Positions 1-9,465 of a DNA stretch of 22,676 nt are shown piece by piece. The stretch comes from Coprinopsis marcescibilis (Eukaryota > Basidiomycota > Agaricomycetes > Agaricales > Psathyrellaceae). Within the stretch, counting starts at the first letter, position 1; each line of letters starts with the position of its first letter. The notes below the pieces were generated by a model. It saw only the letters and a program-made list of their open reading frames with translations. It searched no databases and was not told the DNA's origin. A program made the position numbers and the translations under genes. The stretch covers positions 15,051 to 37,726 of the forward strand of contig ML210396.1 of NCBI GenBank assembly GCA_004369085.1. Reading direction: 5' to 3'.

Positions 1-1429
1 AGCACAATGCGTCAAACAGCCATTGAAAAAATGGCAGATGATGGTGTTGTGATTGATCCAGCTACAGAAAAGGCAGCATTAAGTATTATCCCTCAGGTAT
101 GTCTCTTTTTCATGAATATTAAATGTTTCTAATGTGCATGCAGGTGTCTGGCTTTGCTCATCGAGTGCACGATAGTCCCACATTGAAAGAGCAGTTCAAC
201 AAGCTTGTTGATGCTACTGACTCTCTTGAAGGGACTACACAGCAATTGGCTAGACGAGTTCCAACACGGTGGAACTCTGACTTAGCTTGCTTGCGCTGAC
301 ATGAGTTTTTCAGAACTGTTATCTCAGGCATGACAAGTACCAGTGGGCTTGGTTCATATGCATTATCACCACTTCAGTGGAATCTTCTGCATGATTTGAT
401 TGAAGTTCTCAAGGTACGCTGCTTAAACATTTTTGTTGTACCAATTGATTACTAATAATTTTTGCAAGCTTTTTGAGTTGCTCACAGACTTATTCTCCAA
501 GCCAGATGTTCCACTTATTGTTGATGTCTATCCACTTCTAACAAAGTTGGAGCGCTCTCTCAATGCCTTACAGGATGATACTCCATCTCCTGCAGGCTTG
601 AATGGACAGGAGATTGATCATGAGCTGACAGACCCTGTTTTCCGTGTTGCAGCCCAAGCTTCACTATTCATGGTGGAGAAATATCGGCCATTGCTCAATG
701 AATGTGACTATTACTCTATTTCCATCCGTACATTTCATGTTTTTATTGGCTAAAATTTCAATTTTAATTATTTTCTAGTCATGTGCCCTGATCGGAAAGC
801 CAAGTGGTTTACTAAGGCCAATGGTTTTCCAACAGGGTTTGGAAGAAAGGTAGTGAAGAGGGCTCAGGAGATTTTTAATGCTTGTTACTGAAAGGAGAAA
901 ATACCTTCTCCTGAGCGTTCCCGTTTGCAACCAAAAGATGGTAAAAAACGTGTAAGTTCAATTGCCTTATTTGATTGTAGCTCAGTACTAATTGATTTAA
1001 GTCTAAATGGGAGGAACATTCCAATTCAGATGACGAGGATGGAGATGGCGATGATGAATTCGAAGCATATATCACCGAGCCACTAATGAAGTCCAAAGAA
1101 ATTGAGCGCCTAGGTGGATATCTCAAGTACTGGAATAATGTATTTCCTCAAACCCCTCAGGTTGCGCAAATGGCAATTGACTTTTGTTCTGCACCAGGTG
1201 AATATCTATTATTTGGTTGAAAGCATGCATTGTTACTAATTATTGCACATTTGAAGCTTCATCAGTTGATGCTGAGCGAGCATTCTCAGTTGGACGCCGC
1301 CAGGTCAGCTTCATGCAGCATTCTATGAGTTCTCAAACCTTCAAGGCCAAAATGGCAGTCGGGTCTTGGAGTCAAGCACCATTTTTCCCTGGGATTGCAA
1401 AAGTTGCTGAATATTTGTCAAAAAAATGA
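1..1429 (+). pseudogene. hAT-family transposase, 3' part, two in-frame stops
   Basis: The gene enters from the left edge. Six exons can be joined: 1-96, 144-413, 469-727, 779-951, 1002-1197 and 1257-1429, all with GT...AG introns of 47-59 nt. The joined frame carries the hAT hallmark RVPTRWNSD (255-281), a middle region ending in ECDYYSISI and then MCPDRKAKWF, an acidic stretch, and the C-terminal hATC dimerisation motif DAERAFSVGRRQ near 1270. hAT transposases cut and paste DNA, and the hATC segment mediates oligomerisation. TGA codons interrupt the frame at 297-299 (probably from CGA) and 889-891, so no full protein is expected. The N-terminal zinc finger and first catalytic acidic residue would lie outside the window. 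The family call is firm; the exon joins are by eye. Confidence 0.85.
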
Positions 1430-1831
1430 AATGGTGCAGTATTTATTTATTACCTTCTGGTTTAAACTGCTTTTCTACATATGCCACATCACTATTCTTT
1501 GGTATTGTTCTTTCCTCTGGCTTTTCTATCTTTTTCCAGGCTCTTGAAATATTTTTCAATTTTCTCCGGATTTTCTTGAATTTTTTGCATTTTTCTTGGT
1601 GCTATTACGATTTATTTTATGTACACTTGGGGGTGAAACACATGTAAAAGAAGTGTAAAATAGCTGTATTATTATATTTAACATGATTTTTGCATTAAAA
1701 AGATAATATTTACTTCGACTGCGCGGATGAAACCACAATCCGTGGTTTCAAATCCGTAACCGTATCCGCCAACAGCGGCATCCACGGTTTTGGCCGCGGG
1801 TCGGATACGGATCTTCCCACGCTAGGCCCTA
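1430..1831 (+). mobile_element. 3' flank and inferred right end of the hAT element
   Basis: No gene lies here. The stretch is AT-rich to about 1700, then carries GC-rich subterminal motifs. An 8-bp perfect inverted repeat (729-736 with 742-749, offset 1000) has a 5-nt loop. The ATCCGTATCCG type motif occurs on both strands (about 1748-1768 and 1800-1812). On the minus strand the block ending at 1831 reads TAGGGCCTAGCGTGGG, which fits the TAGGG-like start of hAT terminal inverted repeats. The 8 bases that follow (1832-1839, TGAGAGAG) would then be one copy of the target duplication. The left end is outside the window, so the terminus is inferred. Confidence 0.45.
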
Positions 1832-1989
1832 TGAGAGAGGGCACTCCGGATCTCAGAAATTCGAGTCACAGCAGATTTCAGAACCGCGCCACGCGCGCCA
1901 TGGGTGCTGTCCCACGCCTCCAATTCCCACTTGCCAATGAGGATCTGGTTGTTGTATCACTTGTATTGGGACTCCTACTCTACTACATT

Positions 1990-4193
1990 ATGTTCTCATC
2001 TTTCCTGGACTCTACGTCAGTATTGGAGGTGTTTACACTTGTGAAGTTGGCCACCTATGTGTCGCACCTCAAGAATGAGATTCTTATCACTCACCCGTCA
2101 TCTCAAATCGTAACCGCTGCACCGTTGGCCCTTCCACCAAGTGTTACAAAGTTTCTTGCAGCGGCATGCATGATTGAAGAAGTAGATGTTGAGTCTGGAT
2201 GGCTGCTGGTGAAGGATATTGTCTGGCAGGAGAGAGAGGGGATTTTCGGTGAGAAAGAAACAACGGATGCATTCCGTGTGTTTGGCACCAAACATGGCTT
2301 TCGTGCGTTGTTCAACTACATGCTGGGCCTGGTACTGACGGAGAAATAGCGTCTTTTAGAGCGCTATGGCCTCCCAACCACATGTGCACCAATCCCAAAT
2401 GCACTCGCACTGACAAGGGCCATAAACTTCAGACAGCCATTGCACGGCACGGCATTCTGTATACGGTTGGACAAGGACCTGTCCCTGCATACGTTATTCA
2501 TCTTGAGTGCTCTGGTAGGTAAATTGAGGGTTTGAGGACTGATGTTGTAATAATTCTGATGCATGCAGACTGCAAGACAACTTACTACCCCAATTATAAG
2601 GAACGGTGGCACACGCACCTACTATAATATGGCTCAACCGTTCCTTCAGATCACTGATTTGAAATATGCGGAGGTCCCACTGGTGCAGTCTTGGAAGATA
2701 AATACTAACATAGCCTGGGTTTCGAGCTCAAATAATCCATCTACCTACATGGCCTGGTATCCCAACTGTGACGAAACCCTGCCTGGCGAATGGAAGTTCA
2801 AGGCTAGCACCCTGGATGGGGATGATGTCTTCCTTGGATTCATGATATTATCACTTCTGCAGGACTGTCGCAGGCGGAATACTACGTTGGCCGTTCCCCA
2901 TAGTGGCCCGCAGTCGCACCGCTTCAATAATGCCATACATGGTAGGAACGACCGCATCCGGATGTATGGCCAGCCTCTACGGGAGCATGCCTGCACAAAA
3001 TGTGTACGGATATACAAAGATGGAAACGGAGATGGTAAGTCTTCTATCTATTCCTTTGGTGTACGTTTCTGAATACTTTAAAAAAAAAAAAAAAAAAAGA
3101 TCGCGAGGTTTCTGCTGTTGTGATGGATGGCATTATGCTTGGCCATCCAACGTGTGGTGACCCCCGATGTAAACTACCTCTTGCTAGCACAAAGGCACGT
3201 TTCTGTCCTGAGCACCGGTCACTAGAGGAGAAATGCTCGGTTGTTGGGTGCACAGCAACAGTGGGACAGGGTTACCGAACATGCAACGACAAAGAGCACA
3301 GGAAAATTGAAGAGGTACATAACGCACGGTCGTCAGCAGCCTTTCAGTTGAAGGACCGCCTCGAACGTGCACGGGTTGCTCACCCAAAGAGCGGCGATGC
3401 CATTGACACAAACACCTCAGAGCTGATTGGGCAAGATGATCCACTTGAAGAAACATATGCAGTATTTGACAACAAAATCGTTCCATCATCACCCAACCTT
3501 CTTACGCAGGCAGAAGCTGCACACCAGTTGATCCTTCCATTGGTGCTGGCACCTACTACAGCTAGCAGCATTACTGCACCTTTAACACCTAGCAATCCTG
3601 CTCTTCCAAGGAAGAAGATTAGAGCCAACTTTGGACAAAAACAGACACACAATGAGCAGATCCTTGTTACGCCATGTGGAGTTATCATTGCCCAGGACAC
3701 ATTCTACAACACAGAGTCCATTCCATCCGTAGTAGTATGTGCTTAATTTGCTTCTACTAGCCATTCTCACACTGACCTTTGAATCGTGTAGGACATGATC
3801 AAACGAACCTATCTCAACCAATGCAAGCCAAACCATATTGTCTTCGACAACAACTGCAGCATCAAAAAGCATGTACAAGATGACACATGGTTTGAGAATG
3901 TTGGCCTTGCCGTTGACGTCTTCCACTACCGGTGCAAGCAGTCGCTAACGGACATGTTTTGTCAAGCCAACTGTAATCCTGCCGATTTTCCTGAGCTCAA
4001 AGGGGAAGGAGGAAGAGGTTGGTACTTTAACACCTCTATTGCTGAGCAGACAAATGTCTGGTTGGGGGGATTTCATTCTATCTGCAGGGAGATGACTGCT
4101 GAACGGTTTGATTTCTTCTTGGACAAAATGATTCTCATGCGAAACAAACGAGTAGTCAGGAAAATGAAACAGCATAACATTCTTGTCATTTGA
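1990..4193 (+). CDS. CxC5-CxC6 cysteine-cluster protein of the KDZ transposon system, apparent frameshift
   Basis: Proposed exons: 1990-2302, 2350-2514, 2569-3034, 3100-3734 and 3792-4193, about 659 residues. Domains in order: a helical N-terminus; a CxC5 cluster with CTNPKC and then CSDCKTTYYPNY across the second splice; a CxC6 cluster from about 3120 (HPTCGDPRCKLPL, FCPEH, CSVVGC, GYRTC); and a KDZ-like catalytic remnant with HNEQILVTPCGV, VFDNNC, VDVFHYRCK, CNPADFPEL and AEQTNVWLGGF. These domains accompany Kyakuja-Dileera-Zisupton transposons in basidiomycetes. The first intron (2303-2349) has a CTGAC branch site and removes an otherwise in-frame TAG. The frame of CSDCKTTYYPNY does not continue into RTYYNMAQPF, so one extra base (or a two-base loss) lies at about 2597-2620. 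I prefer Met 1990 over Met 1831, because 1831 overlaps the inferred hAT end. Met 1900 is another possible start. Confidence 0.75.
3080..3098 (+). repeat. A19 homopolymer forming a 3' splice site
   Basis: Nineteen A residues followed directly by G (3099) form the only suitable acceptor for the intron 3035-3099 of the CxC5-CxC6 gene. The donor is GTAAGT and the join is in frame (GAT then CGC GAG). The usual pyrimidine-rich stretch is absent. Confidence 0.7.
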
Positions 4194-4459
4194 TAGAAAC
4201 ATCATCAATTTATTAACTAATAATTGGAATCATTATACGTATCATCTGTGCTACAAAATTATGGGCTACAATTGTTATGCTACAATTACACTAAACAGAA
4301 TGAAACAGGTATGGTTTACAGGGAACGCAGTCGCCAAGAAAGAGAAGAAAGGTGTTGTAATACTGATACAAATCGATGGTAAAAAACAAACAGACGGAAT
4401 AAAAGAGTCCACCCAGGGTGTAACATACAATGGACAGGCAATAGTGGCAGCGGGTGCCC

Positions 4460-6616
4460 TTAATAGTTGTAGTAGTCGTCGTCGCCACTGATATATTCTT
4501 CGCAGGAGGCATCGCTGGCATCGGAGTCATCGTAGTACTCAAAAGGTGGGGTGGGGTCGTGGCCATGGGCTTCAAGTTCCTGGCGGGTCGAAGAGAAAAG
4601 TGCACCATTGAGCTTGTCTTGCTGTTTAGCTTCACGTCGGTGGTGTTGGCGTAGCTTGCGTAACTCTGCGTCCGGCCGAGGTACATTCTTCCTGAACGAC
4701 GAGTAAAGAGCCCAGTTGGCATGGTTCGCTCCCTCATACAGTGCACGATCCTCATCATTGGCATTCAACCAGTGACGGCGGGTCTCAGAGTAGGTACTTG
4801 GGACCCAACGGCACCCAGTCGTGTTTACAAACAGGGTACTGCGTTCGATTGGAGGCGACTGGTCCATAGCCTCGATGAGATCTGCAATTTCGATGCAGAA
4901 AAAATGGGTAGGCCATGATCGGCCACTTGTTCTATTTGAGGCAATAGAAAGAGGTGCAGAGGAACAACGCTTGGGAGGGTATGCAGAGGAGAAAGTGGAT
5001 GAGGATGAGGCAACCGAGAAGGCGCGCAGAGGACTGCCATGGCGTTTGGCCTTTTTCTTGGGATGGGAGTATCCGGGAGTGGAGGCAACACATGTGAGGT
5101 CGATAACCTCTGTAGGCGACAGTGAGTGTTTGCGCTTGAGTGTAGCTGCATTGGTGGCAACTATCTCAACTTCCGACTCTGAGTCTGAAGATGTTGACAA
5201 CTGTGCCTCAAGAAAGCCGTGATAGCCATGGTGGGGTGTTGGGGTGATGGGAGTCCTAGGGGCTTTCAACAGCTGCAACAGGGAATTATTGGTCTTGCGA
5301 AGCCAAGGAGTATTCGACGGTTGAAAATGTTGGTTGGCTGCATTGATGTAAGATTTGTTGGCCTTGGATTTGACAGTGCTGCGCTCAAGTTGAAGGTTGT
5401 TGTAGAGGTGTGGGGTGTCCGGTGCCTTGATATGAACATAGCCATCAAAGCCTTTGCAGGCAGTGACACCATAGGCACGGAGATAGATATCGTGGTTGTC
5501 GTTTGCAAGAGTGACAGTGAAAGGGATGGTGGTAAGGCGCGTCCAGGTTTTGTGGGTGTAGTTGTAAACGGAGACCATAGCTCCAGGTGCCGATGTGAGA
5601 TCAACGGCAGAGAGCTCCGTTTCTGTGATCTTGAAGTTGGGGTAGGTGTGCTGTGATTGGAATGAAGCTTCAATGGGATCCGATTCATTCTGAAATGATG
5701 TCAGATAAGCATATGTCACAATCGTCACACCAGAAAGACATACCGATGCCCAAGCAACAATTGTAATGGTATTTTTGGCATCAGCGATAGCATCCCGTCG
5801 AGCTGCTTCTGCATTGCGCCGCTTCTCCGCAATCTCCTGTTCAATGGCTTTCTGCTCTGTAAAAACGGGTTGAAGCTGAGAGGAGAAACGGTAATTGATG
5901 GTCGGATCAGTCGATTTGTCCTTGTTGGGAGTAGTCTGGGTGGAAAGTAGTAGTGAATCGGCAACGGGTGACAGCCCCTGTGAGGTGCGTGCCACGGCAG
6001 GGACTGGGGGTGTGGCCTGACTCGGAGATGGCCCAGCAGCAACAGCCAAGATGGCTCCTGTATGGGACGGTAGGCTGTGGTCCTTTACTCCATGGCAGCC
6101 CCCCATATGCATGACACAGTGCTGGCGACAGGCCTTGTTGTGGCACTTGATGTTGACCCGGGAACTGGCGCAGCCACCCTTCCACGTACATTTCAGCTTC
6201 TCAGAAGTGCCAGCAGCAGTGGGCTGTGATGACGGTATTGGAAATGGGGGAGGGAGGGAGGCAAGTGAGGCCGGGAGTTGAGGTTGGGATGCTGGCTGTG
6301 TAGCCGATGGCGACCGTGAGTGCAACCGGGGCCAGTACTGCTTATGTTCATGGCGGCGGTCAGCGGTTCCATCACACTGAAGCCACAGTTTATTAGTACC
6401 AGTAAAATTATGTATTCGCAAAACACATACCTTGTAATATGTCTTTCTCAAGTTGCCATTCAGATTCGTGGTACAAATGAGGGGAAGCAGCATGAGGTAG
6501 CAGGGGCTCCCATCACTCAGGATGGCAGTGCAGAGACGAGCCTCAGGTGGAGGAGTCATGCTCTGATAAATGCCCCAGGGGTTGTGGAAAGCTAGCTTCT
6601 CTGTAAGCTGGTGCAT
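4460..6616 (-). CDS. Uncharacterised Cys-cluster protein, convergent with the CxC5-CxC6 gene
   Basis: The unspliced frame is 718 codons, but two 54-nt stretches look like introns. The first, 6377-6430, has donor GTATGT and acceptor TTCAG. The second, 5690-5743, has GTATGT, branch CTGAC and TTTCAG. Both lengths are multiples of three without stops, so the frame stays open either way; the spliced protein would be 682 residues. Spliced residues about 125-162 hold a Cys/His cluster (CTWKGGC, KCHNKACRQHC, GGCHGVKDHS), probably zinc-binding. An acidic-Ser stretch, an EVIDLT sequence like a SUMO-interacting motif, a basic HPKKKAKR (likely nuclear signal) and a C-terminal block with PSTYSETRRHW follow. 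I recall similar Cys-cluster proteins in Agaricomycetes but know no function. The gene ends 266 bp from the CxC5-CxC6 stop. The C-terminus is acidic and Tyr-rich. Confidence 0.75.
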   Translation of the reverse strand: MHQLTEKLAFHNPWGIYQSMTPPPEARLCTAILSDGSPCYLMLLPLICTTNLNGNLRKTYYKVCVLRIHNFTGTNKLWLQCDGTADRRHEHKQYWPRLHSRSPSATQPASQPQLPASLASLPPPFPIPSSQPTAAGTSEKLKCTWKGGCASSRVNIKCHNKACRQHCVMHMGGCHGVKDHSLPSHTGAILAVAAGPSPSQATPPVPAVARTSQGLSPVADSLLLSTQTTPNKDKSTDPTINYRFSSQLQPVFTEQKAIEQEIAEKRRNAEAARRDAIADAKNTITIVAWASVCLSGVTIVTYAYLTSFQNESDPIEASFQSQHTYPNFKITETELSAVDLTSAPGAMVSVYNYTHKTWTRLTTIPFTVTLANDNHDIYLRAYGVTACKGFDGYVHIKAPDTPHLYNNLQLERSTVKSKANKSYINAANQHFQPSNTPWLRKTNNSLLQLLKAPRTPITPTPHHGYHGFLEAQLSTSSDSESEVEIVATNAATLKRKHSLSPTEVIDLTCVASTPGYSHPKKKAKRHGSPLRAFSVASSSSTFSSAYPPKRCSSAPLSIASNRTSGRSWPTHFFCIEIADLIEAMDQSPPIERSTLFVNTTGCRWVPSTYSETRRHWLNANDEDRALYEGANHANWALYSSFRKNVPRPDAELRKLRQHHRREAKQQDKLNGALFSSTRQELEAHGHDPTPPFEYYDDSDASDASCEEYISGDDDYYNY

Positions 6617-7289
6617 TCCTAACCCTGGTATAATGCGGACAACTCATGACCATTGTAAGTGAATGAGATCGCATAAAGAAGCTGAAAAGCACAGTACGTA
6701 TTTACAGTCAAGGACGGCTTAGTCATACACCAAAAAATGAAGGGCTTCGTTCCAGTCCAGTTCTCAACCAATGGCCTTGATATTCGGCAAGAATATGCAC
6801 TATAGTTACTTCCACCATTCCAGAAAGTCTCATACTGTGAAAAGCATTCCTTGCAAAGCTATGTATTAAATATAGGTGTATGATTGTGTGATCTTGGCAT
6901 AGCCATGATTTAACCTCTCTTCAAGGCTGCTTTTTGTGACCAACTACTTGCCAGAATCACCTCATGCTTGTTAATCACACTCTTCTAATGCAGTACTCTT
7001 AGTCATAACTTATTTGGTGAGGTTTAAGCAAGCCATTCACGAGATATCAACATGGACATTGTGTCTGATTCGGTGACCCTGTATGACTAAGCCATCTTTG
7101 ACTGTATGATATGAGATAAAAAAGCCTTAACTTACAAGAATTGGGATGTATATACCACATACCATATGGGCGGGATTGAAAAAGGGTGAGATGCAGACGA
7201 TGAGAAAGATGACGGGCGTGGTTGTGGATGAAGTGCCAGCTGGCGTCGTGAGCGGCGCAAAGGCGCGTCTCGGTAATTGCCGAAGCGGG
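6617..7289. other. No gene recognised
   Basis: This is the 5' side of the minus-strand Cys-cluster gene and is AT-rich to about 7140. A minus-strand acceptor-like CTTTTCAG near 6690 could end a 5' leader intron, but no coding exon is supported. The open frame starting at 7146 has no recognisable content. Confidence 0.4.
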
Positions 7290-7323
7290 GTTCGACTCGC
7301 GGGAAATCAGCCGCGAGTCGAAC
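7290..7323. repeat. Perfect 13-bp inverted repeat, 8-nt loop
   Basis: Arms 7290-7302 (GTTCGACTCGCGG) and 7311-7323 (CCGCGAGTCGAAC) are exact reverse complements around GAAATCAG. It lies about 220 bp upstream of amidohydrolase copy A and is not seen upstream of copies B or C. It could be a hairpin, a palindromic protein site, or a transposon footprint. Confidence 0.7.
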
Positions 7324-7354
7324 TTCTCAGATTCGGAGCTCTTTGCTACGAGAC

Positions 7355-7544
7355 AGCCTTGGTATTCGGATCGGACACCGAGTGGGTTTCGGCGATCAGA
7401 CTTCGGGCATCTTTGACGTCATTTGGACGTCGTTCGCTTTCTTTCTTGCATTGCTCTTTCGATTCCCTAGTTCACTGCGTCCACTCTCTTTAGCCTCAAA
7501 CTCTGGATTAACCGAGGTCCGACGCCCTCAAACTAGAACGGCCC
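7355..7544 (+). repeat. 5' flank of amidohydrolase copy A, shared with copies B and C
   Basis: Blocks such as CGAGTGGGTTTCGG followed by a GATCAGA...TCGGGC segment, the TCTCTTTAGCCTCAAACTCTGG segment and CTAGAACG just before the start codon recur at about 13060-13203 and 20900-21063. This is the probable promoter and leader of the ancestral amidohydrolase gene. No core promoter element can be named with confidence. Confidence 0.6.
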
Positions 7545-9465
7545 ATGTCTGAAAAAACTCCAGCCAAATCTCATGAGGACGATGAGCGTGGTACTACTGG
7601 AACGCCCGCAAGTTCACCGTTAATGGCGAAGAAACGGACGAAAGTTCTCGTTCCCGCCGTCGTGCTCTCTCTGCTTACTCTCTACACCAACACAAACGGC
7701 AACCGCTACGATGGACTTGCGTTCGAGTACAACGTCACCAAACCTTTACCGCCAAGTAGCTACACGCTGTGCTCGGCGGAAGGAGGTCCGAGGGGCGTGT
7801 ACACTGTCGATGCGAAGGATGGCGTCGTGAAGTGCGTTTTGGTAGTTGATGAGTGGGTCAAGGGTACTGGATCTTTGGGTGAGGCTCCAGTGCACTTGGG
7901 AATGCGGCCGAATGCTGATGTGCATGGTGTGTTGGCGTAGGTGAAGTGCAGGATCTGTGGAAGGGTATTGCAACCTCTATATTGGAATCGACGGACTCAT
8001 GATTATCAAAGGTACGTGTCCAGACCTTCTTTACGGGACCGCTGGCTTACGTGCGTTGTAGAAAGCGTGGAGGCCGTGGCGCATTGCGTGCAGTTCAACC
8101 CGGATATCATCGCTGATGAGAGTGGGATTGTGGAGGGGTGGCGATGGGACCATGAGGCTTTGAGGGCGGCAAGAGGTCTACTGCTGTGCGTATCACTTTA
8201 TCCAATATCTACCCCTTCCCCAGCCCCTCGATCTTATTCGTACTTGCACTAACCAACTCTCACAATAGGCTGCCTACAGCCCGATCTGTCCTCGCACACG
8301 GTCCTCGCAACCTCCAACGCATTACTGTCAAGCCAGGACGAACACGCAACTTGGTTCTCGCCGACTATTTTGGATGCAAATGGGCCCTACCCGGCTGAAG
8401 TGGACGGGGTGCTATCGTATGGAATGCGCAGGGGGGATACAGGTATGTGGGTCTTTGTTCTTCATTGCACGTTCAGCTTCCGCATATCACAATCTACCTC
8501 CTGCGTTTCCTCTACACTCCCAATTCTCTGCCTGTTCATTCCTATCCGCCTGCTCCTACTCAATCTACCTCGATAGTCGAGGATAGCTAACCAACCTCTC
8601 CAGGCGTATTCATCATCACGGCGATGAAGCTGATCGGACCGCTCACGATCACCCCCCTGGTGCAGCACAAGCGGTTCACGAACACCGTACGCGACACGCT
8701 CAGTTCCGGCTTGACCAGTTTGCTCGGCGCTGGTTCAAACCCCATCTCCTTGGGTTTCCTTCAATAGGTGCGTTTGGTTTTGGTTTTGGTGGTTGGGTCT
8801 CGGGTTGGGTTGGAATCGAGGATACCTGCCATCCAGTTTCCCTCGCTAGGTCTTGCGGAGGGCCCGCGCCGGTTCGCGGCTCTTCGTCTGGCGTTTTGAT
8901 ACCTCTTTGTTCTGTTCTATTCTGTTCTATTCTGTTCTCCGCTTTCCGCATCGCTAACGCCCCGCCCATTTACAGACAATCCAAACGAGAAGGCGGCATC
9001 CCACTATAATCCCACTAACGATATACAGCAGGTCCCTTTTTACCGTTTCCGCTATCGACGCTCGTTTCTTTAGCTCTCCTCCCACCCTCTCTTCCATCCG
9101 ACGACGCGTACTGGGGCTCCCCAAGCCAAAAGGCTGATTATATGGACATCAAGACGCGGCTCGGCATGAAGGCTTTCGCGGATGGGGCTTTGAGCACTAT
9201 GGATGCTGCTGGTGAGTTTTTCCTTTTTCTCATTCTTGTTGTTATCATGTTCTTTGCGGTGGTTCTGTCGTGTGTGTGGGGTTGTTGGTGGGGTCTTGTG
9301 CGATGGGTCTGTCGTTGTCGCCGCCGTTGTTTGGTTGGAGGGCTGGAGGGTTGGAGTTTCTGGACCTTTGTACTCTCGCCCTGCAATGCGCCTTACTAAC
9401 TAACCCACGTCTTTATGCACAGTTTTACGAACTCTGGCGGACGACGCGAGTACGTCGTATGGCTC
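7545..9465 (+). pseudogene. YtcJ-type amidohydrolase, copy A, decayed
   Basis: The first exon keeps a start (MSEKTPAKSHEDDERG), one hydrophobic anchor (KVLVPAVVLSLLTLY) and the family N-terminal strand segment YTLCSAEGG...VYTVDAKDGVV. Later pieces match in order: NPDIIADESGIVEGWRWDH (near 8100), DANGPYPAEVDG (near 8375), a relic of the FTNT-RD-LS-GLTS segment (near 8670), FADGALST (near 9180) and about 40 nt of the LYEPYADDPSTSG exon (from 9423). Members of this amidohydrolase_3 family are metal-dependent hydrolases. Damage: the His-x-His segment is missing around 7960-8000, a T is lost in the run near 8160, the GGVIVRDAQGN segment is altered to VLSYGMRRGD, and the YGMSFFN region is scrambled. 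Copies B and C are the same family; A and B are closer to each other. Confidence 0.8.
8908..8938 (+). repeat. TTCTG/TTCTA pentanucleotide repeat in a copy A intron
   Basis: About six imperfect 5-nt units lie just before the 3' splice site of the intron following the GLTS exon. The equivalent repeat is at 14851-14881 in copy B, so it predates that duplication. Copy C has instead a TTTCCG-type repeat near 22190-22235. Confidence 0.7.

Noticed and set aside
875..1126. Minus-strand 83-codon frame
   Set aside because: Shadow of the hAT transposase exons on the plus strand; it spans an intron of that gene and has no recognisable content.
1831..2349. 172-codon frame as a complete gene
   Set aside because: Its stop lies in an intron (2303-2349) with a CTGAC branch site and TAG acceptor. 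Splicing continues into the CxC5 cysteine motif CTNPKC in frame.
5690..5743. Transmembrane helix in the minus-strand Cys-cluster protein
   Set aside because: The hydrophobic stretch is mostly the translation of a 54-nt intron with GTATGT, CTGAC and TTTCAG.
7260..7325. Possible tRNA around GGTTCGACTC
   Set aside because: The T-loop-like string is part of a 13-bp palindrome. No acceptor, D or anticodon stems can be drawn on either strand.
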